47,429 nt of DNA from Treponema sp. Its GTDB lineage: Bacteria > Spirochaetota > Spirochaetia > Treponematales > Breznakiellaceae. The position numbers and the translations under genes were made by a program. Of the stretch, positions 26,636 to 36,055 are shown in pieces; the first letter of the stretch is position 1; every line of letters starts with the position of its first letter. Below the pieces are notes generated by a model that saw only the letters and a program-made list of their open reading frames with translations, was not told where the DNA came from and ran no database searches. The stretch lies in contig JAISCR010000125.1 in assembly GCA_031265435.1 (NCBI GenBank), positions 1 through 47,429 of the forward strand. Direction: 5' to 3'.

Positions 26636-26707
26636 GCACAAACCGCTCCTTGCGGCATATAAACCAAATTCTCAAGCTCGCGACCCGGAGGAACGCAGCA
26701 TCCTCAC

Positions 26708-27169
26708 CTATTTCTTTTTCGGAGTTTCCGTCTGGATTACGCTGCCTCCGGCCTTTTCGATCTTCTCTTTTGCCGAAGCGGAAACAGCCGCCACATTAAA
26801 GGAAAGAGCCTTGCCTATCTCCCCATTTCCCAGAATCTTCACAAGTCCGGCTTTCTTTACCAGACCCTTGCGGATAAGGGAAGCGTTATCTACCGCTTCG
26901 GAAGCTTCATAGTGACTATCAATTTCACCAAGATTTACTATCTGATATTCCTTCTTGAAAGGATAGTTTGAAAATCCCCGCTGAGCCAAACGCCGGTAGA
27001 GGGGCATCTGCCCGCCTTCAAAACCCACATAGGTCTTGCCGCCGGAACGAGCCTTCTGGCCCTTGTTTCCCTTACCGGCAGTAGTACCCCGGCCTGAACC
27101 CGATCCCCGGCCGAGGATACGTTTCTTTTTATTGGCCCCTTTGGGGGCATGTAAATCAAAATCGTGCAT
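26708..27169 (-). CDS. rplO: Ribosomal protein L15
   Basis: A 153-residue L15: the Gly/Arg-rich N-terminus LGRGSGSGRGTTAGKGNKGQ threads into 23S rRNA, and the C-terminal globular part has GLVKILGNGEIGKALSFNVA. It is a late-assembling 50S protein. It follows rpmD after 21 bases and precedes secY. Confidence 0.98.
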   Translation of the reverse strand: MHDFDLHAPKGANKKKRILGRGSGSGRGTTAGKGNKGQKARSGGKTYVGFEGGQMPLYRRLAQRGFSNYPFKKEYQIVNLGEIDSHYEASEAVDNASLIRKGLVKKAGLVKILGNGEIGKALSFNVAAVSASAKEKIEKAGGSVIQTETPKKK

Positions 27170-27190
27170 TATAACTCCCTTTCAAACCCG

Positions 27191-27385
27191 CTAGGAGTTT
27201 GAAACCTCCTCCACCGAAACCAGGTGGGAAACAACCTTGATCATACCCAGAATGGAAGGATTGACTTCCTGCACCGCGGAGGAACCAATCTTACGGAGTC
27301 CCAGAGAACGGACTGTAGCCCGCTGTCTGGGGAGGCATCCGATGGTACTCCGTACCAGACGAATCCGAATTTGTCCTGCCATCAT
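27191..27385 (-). CDS. rpmD: Ribosomal protein L30
   Basis: A short protein of 64 residues, AGQIRIRLVRSTIGCLPRQR and LGLRKIGSSAVQEVNPSILG, matching L30. Two consecutive ATG codons (27385 and 27382) are possible; the first overlaps the rpsE stop by one base (TAATG), which favours coupled translation. A GTG at 27394 is unlikely because it would lie inside rpsE without a good site. Confidence 0.95.
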   Translation of the reverse strand: MMAGQIRIRLVRSTIGCLPRQRATVRSLGLRKIGSSAVQEVNPSILGMIKVVSHLVSVEEVSNS

Positions 27386-27921
27386 TAACCCCACAGCTCG
27401 TTAAGGGATTTTCCCCGGTTCTTTGCTACCGTCTTGGCATCCATCATCCTGCTGATGCAATTAAAAGTTGCCTTGACCACATTGTACTGGCTGGATGCGC
27501 CGATGGATTTGGACAGTACATCCGTCACACCGCCGGCCTCCATGATTGCCCGTACCGCACCGCCGGCGATGATCCCTGTTCCGGAACAGGCAGGCTTGAG
27601 AAGAACACGGGAAGCCTTGAAAATTCCGATGATCTCATGGGGAATGGTGCCGTTCTTTACCGGCAGAGCCACCATATTCCGCTTGGCTTTTTCAATGCTC
27701 TTGCGGATCGCTTCGGACACATCGTTGGCCTTGCCAAAGCCGAAGCCCACGTTCCCTTTCCGGTCTCCAATAACCGTCAGTGCGGAAAACGAAAACCGGC
27801 GTCCGCCCTTCACGACCTTGGCAGTCCTGTTGAGCTTGACCAGCTTTTCGATAAATTCTTTTTCTGCTCCGTCCCGATCCCGGTCACGACCCCGGCCTTC
27901 CCTGTCTCTTGAATGTTCCAT
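27385..27921 (-). CDS. rpsE: Ribosomal protein S5
   Basis: A 178-residue S5. The N-terminal about 20 residues are an Arg/Asp-rich extension ([12 protein letters not shown]), then the double-stranded RNA-binding half with [20 protein letters not shown] and the S5 C-terminal half ([20 protein letters not shown]). S5 contributes to decoding accuracy at the back of the 30S. It is eight bases after rplR. Confidence 0.98.
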   Translation of the reverse strand: MEHSRDREGRGRDRDRDGAEKEFIEKLVKLNRTAKVVKGGRRFSFSALTVIGDRKGNVGFGFGKANDVSEAIRKSIEKAKRNMVALPVKNGTIPHEIIGIFKASRVLLKPACSGTGIIAGGAVRAIMEAGGVTDVLSKSIGASSQYNVVKATFNCISRMMDAKTVAKNRGKSLNELWG

Positions 27922-27929
27922 TCCGCCCC

Positions 27930-28292
27930 CTAGAACTGGATCCCGGCTTTCCGGGCCCCATCGGCCAACGCTTTTACGAGGCCGTGATATAGATAACCAT
28001 TCCTGTCAAAAACAACAGTTTTGATGTCTTTCTCAAGCAGCCGTTTTCCCATAACTTCGCCCAACTGCCCGGCTCCTTCGATATTTACCTTGATAGTCCG
28101 GAGTTCTTTCTCCAGAGTAGAAGCCGAGGCAAGAGTATGACCCCGCCCATCGTCAATGACCTGAATATAGAGCGACTTATTGCTCCTCGTTACCGTCATC
28201 CGCGGCTTTTCTGCGGTACCGGCAATCCTCTTCCGGATATGCACCTTCCGCTTAAGCCGTTTTCTGTCTTTATCAAGCATTTTCCGCAGCAT
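27930..28292 (-). CDS. rplR: Ribosomal protein L18
   Basis: A 120-residue L18, which brings 5S rRNA into the 50S subunit. Visible landmarks are [20 protein letters not shown], the [20 protein letters not shown] region and the end [20 protein letters not shown]. Two in-frame ATG codons (28292, 28280) both fit; the first has a GGGAGA site. Confidence 0.97.
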   Translation of the reverse strand: MLRKMLDKDRKRLKRKVHIRKRIAGTAEKPRMTVTRSNKSLYIQVIDDGRGHTLASASTLEKELRTIKVNIEGAGQLGEVMGKRLLEKDIKTVVFDRNGYLYHGLVKALADGARKAGIQF

Positions 28293-28330
28293 TAATTATC
28301 TCCCGCAACAAAACCGTCTATACGACTCTA

Positions 28331-28870
28331 TCATTTGACGCCTGATTTACCGACCTTACGCCGGATCTTCTCATTATCATACCGGATACCCTTGCCCTTA
28401 TAGGGTTCGGGAAGCCGGAGCTTCCTAATCTGGGCGGCAAATTCTCCCACCCTCTGCTTGTCCGATCCGCTTATCGATACCTTGCCCGAAGTATCGGCAG
28501 CCACGGAGAGGTCATCGGGAATGCCTACATAGATATCGCTGGAATAACCCAGGCTCATGGAAAGAAGCTTCCCCTGAACTTCGGCGCGGTAACCGACACC
28601 GGTGATGATCAGCGTCTTGGTGAAACCCGAAGACACACCGACAACCATGTTGTTGAGGAGATTCCGGTAAAGCCCATGGAAGGCCACAGTCTGCTTTTCC
28701 TCGTTTTCCCGGCTGACAATGATCTCTTCACCCTTGTCTTCAAACTTGATAACCGGATGATACTTTTGGCTCAGTTTTCCCCTGGGGCCTTCAACGGTGA
28801 TAAGATCGCCTGAAAATGTGACCTTTACCCCCTTGGGAACCCTTACAGGAATTTTACCGATACGTGACAT
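28331..28870 (-). CDS. rplF: Ribosomal protein L6
   Basis: A 179-residue L6, made of two similar domains, near the factor-binding site of the 50S. It begins [20 protein letters not shown] and ends in [20 protein letters not shown]. The ATG at 28870 is chosen because the family starts there and GAGG precedes it; the frame stays open upstream to 28966 but that part overlaps rpsH and does not look like L6. Confidence 0.97.
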   Translation of the reverse strand: MSRIGKIPVRVPKGVKVTFSGDLITVEGPRGKLSQKYHPVIKFEDKGEEIIVSRENEEKQTVAFHGLYRNLLNNMVVGVSSGFTKTLIITGVGYRAEVQGKLLSMSLGYSSDIYVGIPDDLSVAADTSGKVSISGSDKQRVGEFAAQIRKLRLPEPYKGKGIRYDNEKIRRKVGKSGVK

Positions 28871-28880
28871 ACGCTTCCTC

Positions 28881-29279
28881 TCACCAGACAGTACACAGGA
28901 CTTCTCCGCCGACTTTCCTTTCGGCGGCCTTTTTCCCGGTAGTAACCCCAATCGATGTAGACACAATCAGGGTGCCGTACCCGTTATATACCCTGGGCAT
29001 ATTTTTATAGCCCGCATAAACCCGGCGTCCGGGTTTACTTACCCGCTCAATTCCGTGAATAATCGGAACCGTTTCTTCATCATATTTAAGGAAAACCCGG
29101 ATCACATTAGAACCGTCCTGGTTCGCCTTCTTGAAGTTCTTGATATACCCTTCAGTCTTCAATATTTTCACAATTTCAAGCTTCAACCGGGAAGTAGGGA
29201 TATCAACCTTTTCATGCTTGGCCGTTCCGGCGTTCCGGATCTTTGTCAGCATGTCAGCCACGGGATCAGAAATGCTCAT
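28881..29279 (-). CDS. rpsH: Ribosomal protein S8
   Basis: A 132-residue S8 with the N-terminal [20 protein letters not shown] and C-terminal [20 protein letters not shown], the rRNA-binding loop. S8 binds 16S helix 21 and in other bacteria represses the spc operon by binding the rplE start region. It is ten bases before rplF. Confidence 0.98.
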   Translation of the reverse strand: MSISDPVADMLTKIRNAGTAKHEKVDIPTSRLKLEIVKILKTEGYIKNFKKANQDGSNVIRVFLKYDEETVPIIHGIERVSKPGRRVYAGYKNMPRVYNGYGTLIVSTSIGVTTGKKAAERKVGGEVLCTVW

Positions 29280-29294
29280 ACTTTTTCTCCTCCC

Positions 29295-29480
29295 TTACCA
29301 ACTTGATTTTGTAACACCGGGAATGAGTCCCTCGCTCGCAAGCCTGCGGAAGCAAAGACGGCACATCTGATACTTCCGAAGATATCCCCTGGGGCGGCCG
29401 CAGATCCTGCAACGGTTCACCTTTCTCGTTTTATATTTGGGCGTCCTTAAGGCTTTAATGATCATTGCTTTTCTTGCCAT
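29295..29480 (-). CDS. rpsN: Ribosomal protein S14, zinc-binding type
   Basis: A 61-residue S14 of the short, zinc-binding type (type Z), with CRIC and CRLC making the four-cysteine site and the end [11 protein letters not shown]. The long non-zinc S14 is not present in the cluster. It lies between rplE and rpsH in the standard spc order. Confidence 0.97.
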   Translation of the reverse strand: MARKAMIIKALRTPKYKTRKVNRCRICGRPRGYLRKYQMCRLCFRRLASEGLIPGVTKSSW

Positions 29481-29491
29481 AATGCTCCTCT

Positions 29492-30043
29492 TTACTTTCT
29501 AAACGGCATACCAAACTTGCTCAGGAAGGCCTTGGCCTCTGCGTCAGTTTTGGCAGTAGTCACAATGGCGATATTCAATCCCGCCACTCGTTCTATCTTG
29601 TCAAAGTCAATCTCCGGGAAGATGATCTGCTCCGTGATACCCATTGAGTAATTCCCATGGCCGTCAAAGGCGTTCTGGTTGATACCCCGAAAGTCCTTGA
29701 CGCGGGGAAGGGCAACATTTACGAGCCTGTCCATGAACTCGTACATCATGGCTCCCCTAAGGGTTACCATGGCGCCTATCTCCTGCCCGGCACGGATCTT
29801 GAAGTTGGCGATACTCTTCCGCGCCTTTGTCTTCACCGCCTTCTGTCCGGTAATGAGGGTAAGCTCATCAATGGCGGCGTCAAGCAGCTTTTTGTTTTCC
29901 AGCGCCTTACCCACACCCATGTTCACCACGATCTTTACAAGCCTCGGGGTCTGCATCGGCGAAGAATAACCCAATTCCTTGAACAACTCCGGCGCAATCT
30001 GCTCCCTGTAGATCTTTTTAAGCCTCGGTTCGTTACCTTTCAT
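29492..30043 (-). CDS. rplE: Ribosomal protein L5
   Basis: A 183-residue L5, a 5S rRNA-binding protein of the central protuberance that contacts the P-site tRNA. Landmarks are [20 protein letters not shown] and [20 protein letters not shown]. The ATG at 30043 overlaps the rplX stop (TGATG) and has GGGGAGG upstream, so it is preferred to an ATG at 30061. Confidence 0.97.
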   Translation of the reverse strand: MKGNEPRLKKIYREQIAPELFKELGYSSPMQTPRLVKIVVNMGVGKALENKKLLDAAIDELTLITGQKAVKTKARKSIANFKIRAGQEIGAMVTLRGAMMYEFMDRLVNVALPRVKDFRGINQNAFDGHGNYSMGITEQIIFPEIDFDKIERVAGLNIAIVTTAKTDAEAKAFLSKFGMPFRK

Positions 30044-30369
30044 CACAAGGCCTCCCCGCATTTTCTACAGACCCTGACCTTGGAATCCCCCTCAAACTTA
30101 TAGCCGATCCGGGTAGGTCCGCATTTTTTGCATACGATCATTAAATTGGAAGAATGGATCGCCGCTTCGATCTCGGCAATGCCTCCCCTGTCCTGCTGAT
30201 TCCGCCGTTTCTGGGCTTTCTTGACAATGTTGATCCCCTCAACCACAATCCGGTCTTTGTCCCGGAGAATCTTGAGAATCCTGCCCCGCTTGCCCTTGTC
30301 CTTTCCGGCGATCACTTCGACGGTATCTTCTTTTTTCAGTTTGAATTTATGCTGTTTCAATTCTGCCAT
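30043..30369 (-). CDS. rplX: Ribosomal protein L24 with a zinc ribbon
   Basis: A 108-residue L24. The KOW motif is in the first half ([20 protein letters not shown]). The C-terminal end has two CxxC pairs (VCKKCGPTR and VCRKCGEAL), a zinc ribbon seen in many bacterial L24 proteins and absent from the E. coli form. L24 initiates 50S assembly at the exit tunnel. It overlaps rplE by one base. Confidence 0.97.
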   Translation of the reverse strand: MAELKQHKFKLKKEDTVEVIAGKDKGKRGRILKILRDKDRIVVEGINIVKKAQKRRNQQDRGGIAEIEAAIHSSNLMIVCKKCGPTRIGYKFEGDSKVRVCRKCGEAL

Positions 30370-30377
30370 GATTTACC

Positions 30378-30749
30378 TCACAAAACCTCGGGAGCCAGAG
30401 AAACAATCTTCATGAAGTTCCCTTTTTCGCGCAGTTCCCGTGCGACAGGCCCGAAGATACGCTTGCCCTTGGGATTCAATGCACTGTCAATAATGACACA
30501 GGCATTGTCATCAAACCGGATATACGTGCCGTCGGGACGGCGGTATTCTTTATGAGTACGCACTACTACTGCCTTTTCTACCGTCCCTTTCTTGATAGTA
30601 GATGTAGGAAGAGCATCCTTGACCGCTACAACAATAATATCTCCGATGCCGGCATATTTCCTCTTGGAACCGCCCAGCACCTTGATACATTGCACAGTCT
30701 TAGCCCCTGAATTGTCAGCGACATTCAGGTAGGTTTCCACCTGGATCAT
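30378..30749 (-). CDS. rplN: Ribosomal protein L14
   Basis: A 123-residue L14 with the signature [20 protein letters not shown] and the later [20 protein letters not shown] stretch. L14 lies at the subunit interface and is a docking site for silencing factor RsfS. It sits between rpsQ and rplX as in the canonical order. Confidence 0.98.
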   Translation of the reverse strand: MIQVETYLNVADNSGAKTVQCIKVLGGSKRKYAGIGDIIVVAVKDALPTSTIKKGTVEKAVVVRTHKEYRRPDGTYIRFDDNACVIIDSALNPKGKRIFGPVARELREKGNFMKIVSLAPEVL

Positions 30750-30763
30750 TTTGCATTCACTCC

Positions 30764-31042
30764 CTATTTGGCCCGTTCAAGGATTTCCACCAGCTTCCAG
30801 CATTTTTCCTTACTGATAGGCCGGCATTCGATAACCCGGACACGATCGCCAATCTTTGCATCGTTGGTCTCATCGTGAGCCTTCACTTTTTTGAGCCGTT
30901 TTACATACTTTTTATACAGAGGATGCAGGGTGGTTGTTTCAATGGCCACAACTATCGTCTTGTCCATCTTGTCACTTTTTACAAACCCGACAAACTCTTT
31001 CTTGCCGCTTTTGGCTTTCTTTTCAATTACTGCTTCTGCCAT
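30764..31042 (-). CDS. rpsQ: Ribosomal protein S17
   Basis: A 92-residue S17 with an OB fold: [40 protein letters not shown] and [20 protein letters not shown]. It binds 16S rRNA early in assembly. An N-terminal extension of about 12 charged residues is longer than in E. coli. It is nine bases after rpmC. Confidence 0.97.
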   Translation of the reverse strand: MAEAVIEKKAKSGKKEFVGFVKSDKMDKTIVVAIETTTLHPLYKKYVKRLKKVKAHDETNDAKIGDRVRVIECRPISKEKCWKLVEILERAK

Positions 31043-31051
31043 ATCCTGCTC

Positions 31052-31279
31052 CTACCTGGCCTCTTTCTGCACGGCCTGATCCTGCTCATGTTTCTGCAGT
31101 TCCTGCTGCCGGATAAGCGTGTTCAGCCTTGCAATCTGACGGCGCAGTGTACGCTTCTGAAGCGGGTTTTCAACATGGCCGATTACTACCTGGAAACGGA
31201 ATTCCATATACTTCTTGCTGAGTTCATCCCGCTTTGCCTTCAACTCGGGGAAGCTCAGATTCTTGAAAGAATTTTTCAT
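31052..31279 (-). CDS. rpmC: Ribosomal protein L29
   Basis: A 75-residue helical hairpin protein: LSFPELKAKRDELSKKYMEF and LQKRTLRRQIARLNTLIRQQ. L29 lines the exit tunnel rim and helps dock trigger factor and the signal recognition particle. It has a slightly longer charged C-terminus than usual. It lies 11 bases after rplP. Confidence 0.97.
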   Translation of the reverse strand: MKNSFKNLSFPELKAKRDELSKKYMEFRFQVVIGHVENPLQKRTLRRQIARLNTLIRQQELQKHEQDQAVQKEAR

Positions 31280-31290
31280 AATACGCCTCC

Positions 31291-31716
31291 CTATGCTCCC
31301 AGTTCCATATCTGAACGGGCAACGAATTTGGTTTTGATGGGAAGTTTGGCTCCCGCAAGAACCATGGCCTCCTCGGCTACGGTTCGCTCAATACCGCCCA
31401 GTTCAAACATCACCGTACCGGGCTTTACAACCGCTACCCAGTACTCCGGAGCGCCTTTTCCCTTACCCATGCGGGTTTCTGCGGGTTTCTTGGAGTAGGG
31501 TTTATCAGGGTATATCCTGATCCACACCTTGCCACCCCGCTTGATATGGCGGTTCAGGGCAATACGGGCCGCCTCTATCTGGCGGTTGGTGATCCACATG
31601 CGTTCCATGGCAACCAGGGCAAAATCCCCAAAGGCCACAGTGTTGCCCCGGGTCGCGTTTCCCGGCATTTTTCCCCGTTGAACCTTGCGGTATTTAACAC
31701 GTTTCGGACTGAGCAT
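31291..31716 (-). CDS. rplP: Ribosomal protein L16
   Basis: A 141-residue L16 with [20 protein letters not shown] at the N-terminus, [20 protein letters not shown], and [20 protein letters not shown], the segment approaching the A-site tRNA elbow. It is needed for late 50S assembly. Position between rpsC and rpmC is standard. Confidence 0.98.
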   Translation of the reverse strand: MLSPKRVKYRKVQRGKMPGNATRGNTVAFGDFALVAMERMWITNRQIEAARIALNRHIKRGGKVWIRIYPDKPYSKKPAETRMGKGKGAPEYWVAVVKPGTVMFELGGIERTVAEEAMVLAGAKLPIKTKFVARSDMELGA

Positions 31717-31735
31717 CTTAAAACCTCAACTTCCC

Positions 31736-32482
31736 TTAAGCCTTCGCAGGAACGCGATCCCGCCGTTTGCGGACAAGAGCGCCTGCGTCTTCCTTCTGTT
31801 CCTTACCGTACTTCATGCCGTTATAGACCCACACTTTTACACCGATGGAACCAAAGGTTGTATGAGCCTCGGCAAAACCATAATCAATATCCGCCCGGAG
31901 AGTATGAAGGGGAATACGTCCCTCTTTTGTCTCTTCGGTTCTCGACATTTCCGCCCCGCCGAGGCGGCCGGAAAGCCGTATCTTGACGCCCTGGGCATTG
32001 CCCTTCTTGATGGCATTGCTGATCGCCTGCTTCATGGTTCGCCTGAAACTGGACCGGGCCAAAAGCTGCCTGGAAATATTCTGGGCGATAATCTGGGCAT
32101 TATTGTCCGCATTGCGGACTTCCTTGATCTTTATCTGAATTTTCTTTTGAGGAGAATTCTCCACCTTTTTGGAATACTTTGAAGGAGCGGAAATATACTT
32201 CTGCAATTCCGAGCCGATCTTTTCGATGTTGGCGCCCTTGGAGCCGATGATCACGCCCGGCCTGGAAGTATGGATCGTAATGGTGATCCTCTGGGGATGC
32301 CGGATAATTTCCAACTCCGCAATATCGGCGCCCTTGGTTTCAGGCATGGTTATGATGAATGTCCTGAGCCTGAGATCCTCATGAAGGGTATTGGCATACT
32401 CTTTTGGATCCACATACCACCGGGAATTCCAGGTCTTGTTAATGCCGATCCGCAATCCAATAGGATTTACTTTCTGTCCCAC
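31736..32482 (-). CDS. rpsC: Ribosomal protein S3
   Basis: A 248-residue S3 with [20 protein letters not shown], the KH domain ([20 protein letters not shown]), and the C-terminal domain [20 protein letters not shown]. It lines the mRNA entry channel and assists helicase action of the ribosome. An inserted charged segment (about residues 95-112, [14 protein letters not shown]) is longer than in E. coli. One base separates it from rplV. Confidence 0.98.
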   Translation of the reverse strand: MGQKVNPIGLRIGINKTWNSRWYVDPKEYANTLHEDLRLRTFIITMPETKGADIAELEIIRHPQRITITIHTSRPGVIIGSKGANIEKIGSELQKYISAPSKYSKKVENSPQKKIQIKIKEVRNADNNAQIIAQNISRQLLARSSFRRTMKQAISNAIKKGNAQGVKIRLSGRLGGAEMSRTEETKEGRIPLHTLRADIDYGFAEAHTTFGSIGVKVWVYNGMKYGKEQKEDAGALVRKRRDRVPAKA

Positions 32483-32483
32483 C

Positions 32484-32846
32484 TTATTCCCCCACCTTAC
32501 CGGTTTCTTCTACTACTACCGTGATATGACACAGCCTTTTAAGGAGCATGTCCGCCCTGCCCCGTGCCCTAAACCAAATCCGCTTCATTCTGGGGCCTTC
32601 ATCAATAAGAATATTCTTTACATAGAGCATGTCTTCCGCAAGCTGCTTGTTGCCGCTCAGGGCATTGGACGCCGCGGACTTTACCGTCTTCCGGATCAGG
32701 CGGGCGCCCTTATGGGGCATGTTTTCCAGAATCGCCATTGCCTCCGGATAGGGCTTGCGCCGGATAAGATCCGCCACCGGCCTGATCTTGAAGGGGGAGG
32801 TAATGATGAATTTACTTACCGCTCTATAACCGCTTTTCTTTTCCAT
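32484..32846 (-). CDS. rplV: Ribosomal protein L22
   Basis: A 120-residue L22 with [20 protein letters not shown] and the beta-hairpin region [20 protein letters not shown], whose tip reaches the exit tunnel and affects macrolide binding. It is eight bases after rpsS. Confidence 0.98.
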   Translation of the reverse strand: MEKKSGYRAVSKFIITSPFKIRPVADLIRRKPYPEAMAILENMPHKGARLIRKTVKSAASNALSGNKQLAEDMLYVKNILIDEGPRMKRIWFRARGRADMLLKRLCHITVVVEETGKVGE

Positions 32847-32854
32847 GACTTATC

Positions 32855-33133
32855 CTACTTTCCAGCCTTCTTGTCGGAACCGGCATGTCCCCGGAAGATG
32901 CGAGTGGGCGAAAATTCGCCAAGCTTGTGACCAACAAGGTTTTCCGTAATGTACACAGGTACCCAGGCTTTTCCGTTATACACAGAAATTGTTCCTCCGA
33001 CCATTTCGGGAATGATTGTAGAACAACGGGAATAGGTTTTAATCATCTTCCTGTCCCCGGACTTACTGACTTCCAGTACTTTTTTATAAAGGCTCTTCTC
33101 AATAAAAGGACCTTTCTTGATAGACCTTGACAC
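32855..33133 (-). CDS. rpsS: Ribosomal protein S19
   Basis: A 92-residue S19 ([20 protein letters not shown]; later [19 protein letters not shown]), binding the 30S head with S13. The start is a GTG at 33133, chosen because the family begins MSRSxKKGPF and GAGGAG lies six bases upstream. The frame is open to 33163 but that extension is not part of S19. Confidence 0.96.
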   Translation of the reverse strand: MSRSIKKGPFIEKSLYKKVLEVSKSGDRKMIKTYSRCSTIIPEMVGGTISVYNGKAWVPVYITENLVGHKLGEFSPTRIFRGHAGSDKKAGK

Positions 33134-33207
33134 CAATAACTCCTCTATATCAAGCGGCGGCATCGCCGCTTACTTAATCGAAGCGGAACGAAGTTCCGCA
33201 TAACTCC

Positions 33208-34038
33208 TTATTTCTTCTTGCCCCGGCTGACAATAAACCGGGAGGAAGGCTTATGCTTCTTTCTGGTCTTATATCCCTTTGTCGGCTGCCCCCAGGGGGT
33301 GACCGGATGAATACCCTTGCTCTTGCCTTCACCGCCTCCGTGCGGGTGATCCACCGGGTTCATCGCCATACCGCGTACCGTAGGGCGCACACCCATCCAG
33401 CGCTTGCGGCCTGCCTTGCCGATGACCACATTCATGTGATCCTCGTTACCCACCACGCCGACAGTGGCATAGCATTTCTTGAAAACCATGCGCATCTCTC
33501 CGGAGGGGAGCTTGAGGGTAACATAGTCGCCTTCTTTTGCGGCGATCAGGGCGCTTGAACCGGCCGAACGAGCCATCTGACCGCCCCGGCCCAGGGTAAG
33601 TTCGATATTATGAACCGTAAAGCCCAGCGGAATCCGCTCCAGAGGCAAGGCATTCCCCGGCTCTATGGGAGCTTCGGGGCCGGAAATAATAGTAGTACCC
33701 GGTTGAAGCCCCTTGGGAGCGATGATATAACGCTTTTCTCCATCCGCATAGTTGATAAGCGCAATATTGGCACTACGGTTGGGATCATATTCAATGGTGG
33801 CAACCTTACCGGGAATACCAATCTTGTCCCGTTTAAAGTCAACGATCCGGTAGCGGCGCTTGTGTCCGCCGCCCTTGTGCCAGACACTGATCCTTCCGTT
33901 CCAGTCCCTGCCCGCCCGTTCAGCCCTGCCCGAAACGAGGTTTTTTTCCGGCTTTATGCCCTTGGTAAGCTCCGAAAAATCGAGGCTCGCCCACTGCCGC
34001 ATACCGGGCGTTACCGGTTTATATGTTTTAATACCCAT
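33208..34038 (-). CDS. rplB: Ribosomal protein L2
   Basis: A 276-residue L2, a core 50S protein needed for peptidyl transfer and subunit joining. Landmarks: [26 protein letters not shown]-like [20 protein letters not shown], and near the end [20 protein letters not shown] with the conserved histidine. It is ten bases after rplW and 74 bases before rpsS. Confidence 0.98.
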   Translation of the reverse strand: MGIKTYKPVTPGMRQWASLDFSELTKGIKPEKNLVSGRAERAGRDWNGRISVWHKGGGHKRRYRIVDFKRDKIGIPGKVATIEYDPNRSANIALINYADGEKRYIIAPKGLQPGTTIISGPEAPIEPGNALPLERIPLGFTVHNIELTLGRGGQMARSAGSSALIAAKEGDYVTLKLPSGEMRMVFKKCYATVGVVGNEDHMNVVIGKAGRKRWMGVRPTVRGMAMNPVDHPHGGGEGKSKGIHPVTPWGQPTKGYKTRKKHKPSSRFIVSRGKKK

Positions 34039-34048
34039 TTAGATTCCC

Positions 34049-34336
34049 CTACACGCCCTCAAAGAGGCTGATTTTTTCATCTTTCGGCAGGCGGACAATC
34101 GCCTTCTTCCAGGAAGCCGTGTAACCCGCCTTGTTACGCTGGCGCTTGGGCTTGCCCCCAACATTCATGACGTTGCAGGAAATGGGATGCACATTAAAAA
34201 GCCGCCGGACAGCTTCCATTATTTGAATCTTGTTGGCCCGGGGATCCACCCGGAAGACATACTTACCTTCTTCACGGAGGAGATTTGCCTTCTCGGAAAG
34301 TACCGGCCGTATCAGAATCTGATCATAGTTCTGCAT
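34049..34336 (-). CDS. rplW: Ribosomal protein L23
   Basis: A 95-residue L23 with YDQILIRPVLSEKANLLREE and the ANKIQIMEAVRRLFNVHPIS helix-strand unit. It is the main docking point for trigger factor and SRP at the tunnel exit. Its ATG overlaps the rplD stop codon by one base (TAATG). Confidence 0.97.
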   Translation of the reverse strand: MQNYDQILIRPVLSEKANLLREEGKYVFRVDPRANKIQIMEAVRRLFNVHPISCNVMNVGGKPKRQRNKAGYTASWKKAIVRLPKDEKISLFEGV

Positions 34337-34974
34337 TATTCAGCCTCCCCGGCGGAACCATAAAATTCACTGAGATTTTTGGCCGCCGTTTCCAGCATCA
34401 AAATCTGCCGGCCATAGAAAAGGTCATGGGCCCGCAGGCGGTTATAGGAAAGGAAATGCAGCCAGGGAATATTGGCTCCCGCCCGCTTCAGCTGAGGATC
34501 ATTATCCTTGAGGATGATGACCGTCCGTTCCCCCTTTGCCAAATTTTTAAGGATTCCCGCGAGATCTTTGGTCTTACCGGATTCCACGGTAAAATCTTCA
34601 ACAATTTTCAGGGTATCGCTCTGGGCCTTGAGACTCAGGATGGTCTTCATTGCCAGACGCTTCACCTTTTTCGGAATTGAATATGAAAAATCGCGGGGTT
34701 TTGGCCCGAATACAACGCCGCCGCCTACCAGAACCGGAGACTTTTTATCACCGCGGCGGGCCCGGCCCGTACCCTTCTGCTTGTAGGGCTTGGCATTGGA
34801 ACCATGAACCTCTCCGCGATCCTTGGTACAGGCATTTCCCTGCCGTTTGTTGGCCAGTTCATTGTTGATGGCATACCAGATAACATCATCGTTAACCGGG
34901 AGGCCAAAAACAGAGTCATCCAGCTCAATACCGCGAAGCTCTACGCCTTGCACCGAATATACTTTACCGTTCAT
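34336..34974 (-). CDS. rplD: Ribosomal protein L4
   Basis: A 212-residue L4 with the tunnel-lining loop KPYKQKGTGRARRGDKKSPV and GGVVFGPKPRDFSYSIPKKV. In E. coli it also represses the S10 operon. The ATG at 34974 (MNGKVYSV) is preferred over 34986 because GAGG lies at a better distance. Confidence 0.97.
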   Translation of the reverse strand: MNGKVYSVQGVELRGIELDDSVFGLPVNDDVIWYAINNELANKRQGNACTKDRGEVHGSNAKPYKQKGTGRARRGDKKSPVLVGGGVVFGPKPRDFSYSIPKKVKRLAMKTILSLKAQSDTLKIVEDFTVESGKTKDLAGILKNLAKGERTVIILKDNDPQLKRAGANIPWLHFLSYNRLRAHDLFYGRQILMLETAAKNLSEFYGSAGEAE

Positions 34975-34997
34975 CGCTTTCCTCATTCTTCCTGAAA

Positions 34998-35618
34998 CTA
35001 CTTCTTTACGGCGGAACGCACAAAGAGCAGTCCCTTATTGATACCCGGTACAGCGCCGCGAACCATCATGAGCTGCTTTTCCGGATCAATCTTTACCACT
35101 CTGAGACTCAAAACCGTAACCTTTTCCCGCCCCATCCGGCCGGGAAGCTTTACATTCTTGAAAGTCCGGTGAGGATAGGTAGACTGTCCGGTAGAACCGG
35201 GTTCCCGGTGGAATTTGGAACCATGGGTATGACGGCCGCCGGCGAAACCCCAGCGCTTCATGACACCCTGGAAACCCTTACCCTTGGAAACTCCGGAGAC
35301 ATCCACATAACGGACATTCTCAAACACCTCGATTCCCAGGGAATCGCCTATCTCAGCTTCTTTTTCAAAATCCCGAAGCTCCTGGATATACTTCTTGGGC
35401 GCCAGATTCTCGGGGAACTGCCCACGATATGGCTTGGTTACCAGGTTTTTTTTCATGTCGTCAATACCGACAACCAGGGCCTTATAACCATCTTTCTCAA
35501 CTGTTTTCCGGGCAATAACCACATTGGGATCGAAACGCAGTACCGTTACCGGTATCAGATTCCCCGTCTCATCAAAGATCTGAGTCATTCCCACTTTTTT
35601 GGCCACGAGACCTAACAT
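34998..35618 (-). CDS. rplC: Ribosomal protein L3
   Basis: A 206-residue L3: MLGLVAKKVGMTQIFDETGN at the start, then GVSKGKGFQGVMKRWGFAGG and HTHGSKFHREPGSTGQSTYP, the long loop reaching the peptidyl transferase centre. The glutamine in the GSTGQ context is the one methylated by PrmB in some bacteria. It is an early assembly protein. Confidence 0.98.
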   Translation of the reverse strand: MLGLVAKKVGMTQIFDETGNLIPVTVLRFDPNVVIARKTVEKDGYKALVVGIDDMKKNLVTKPYRGQFPENLAPKKYIQELRDFEKEAEIGDSLGIEVFENVRYVDVSGVSKGKGFQGVMKRWGFAGGRHTHGSKFHREPGSTGQSTYPHRTFKNVKLPGRMGREKVTVLSLRVVKIDPEKQLMMVRGAVPGINKGLLFVRSAVKK

Positions 35619-35686
35619 CGCACAACCCCACTGTATGGCACGTTATCCGCAAGCCTGCCGGCACGCGAACCGTCTGCCTGAAAATT

Positions 35687-35995
35687 CTACTGTTTTATTT
35701 CAACATCCACCCCTGCAGGAAGCTCCAGCTTCATCAGGGAATCCATCACTTCCGGTGAGGGATTAATAATATCAATCAAACGTTTGTGTGTCCGCATCTC
35801 GAACTGTTCACGGGACTTCTTGTTCACATGGGGTGAACGAAGTACCGTAACCTTGTTGATACGAGTAGGCAGCGGGATAGGACCGGTTACCTGGGCCCCC
35901 GCTTTCTGAACCGTTTGAACAATAGATTTCGCGCTTTGGTCGATAAGCTCCACATCGAAGCCTCTTAACCTAACCCGAATGCGCTCCTTAGCCAT
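35687..35995 (-). CDS. rpsJ: Ribosomal protein S10
   Basis: A 102-residue S10 with [40 protein letters not shown] and [20 protein letters not shown]. It sits in the 30S head and also serves as NusE in transcription antitermination. Of two adjacent ATG codons (35998, 35995) the second is at a more workable distance from GGAGG. A 57-base gap with a short imperfect hairpin separates it from tuf. Confidence 0.98.
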   Translation of the reverse strand: MAKERIRVRLRGFDVELIDQSAKSIVQTVQKAGAQVTGPIPLPTRINKVTVLRSPHVNKKSREQFEMRTHKRLIDIINPSPEVMDSLMKLELPAGVDVEIKQ

Positions 35996-36055
35996 CATTC
36001 CTCCAGAAAAAGCAATGAGCCCTCGAAAACCTCAGGCCCATTGTTCTACAACACA

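Noticed and set aside
25289-26662. 457-codon open frame opposite secY
   Set aside because: Highly charged antisense translation of membrane helices; secY is certain on the other strand.
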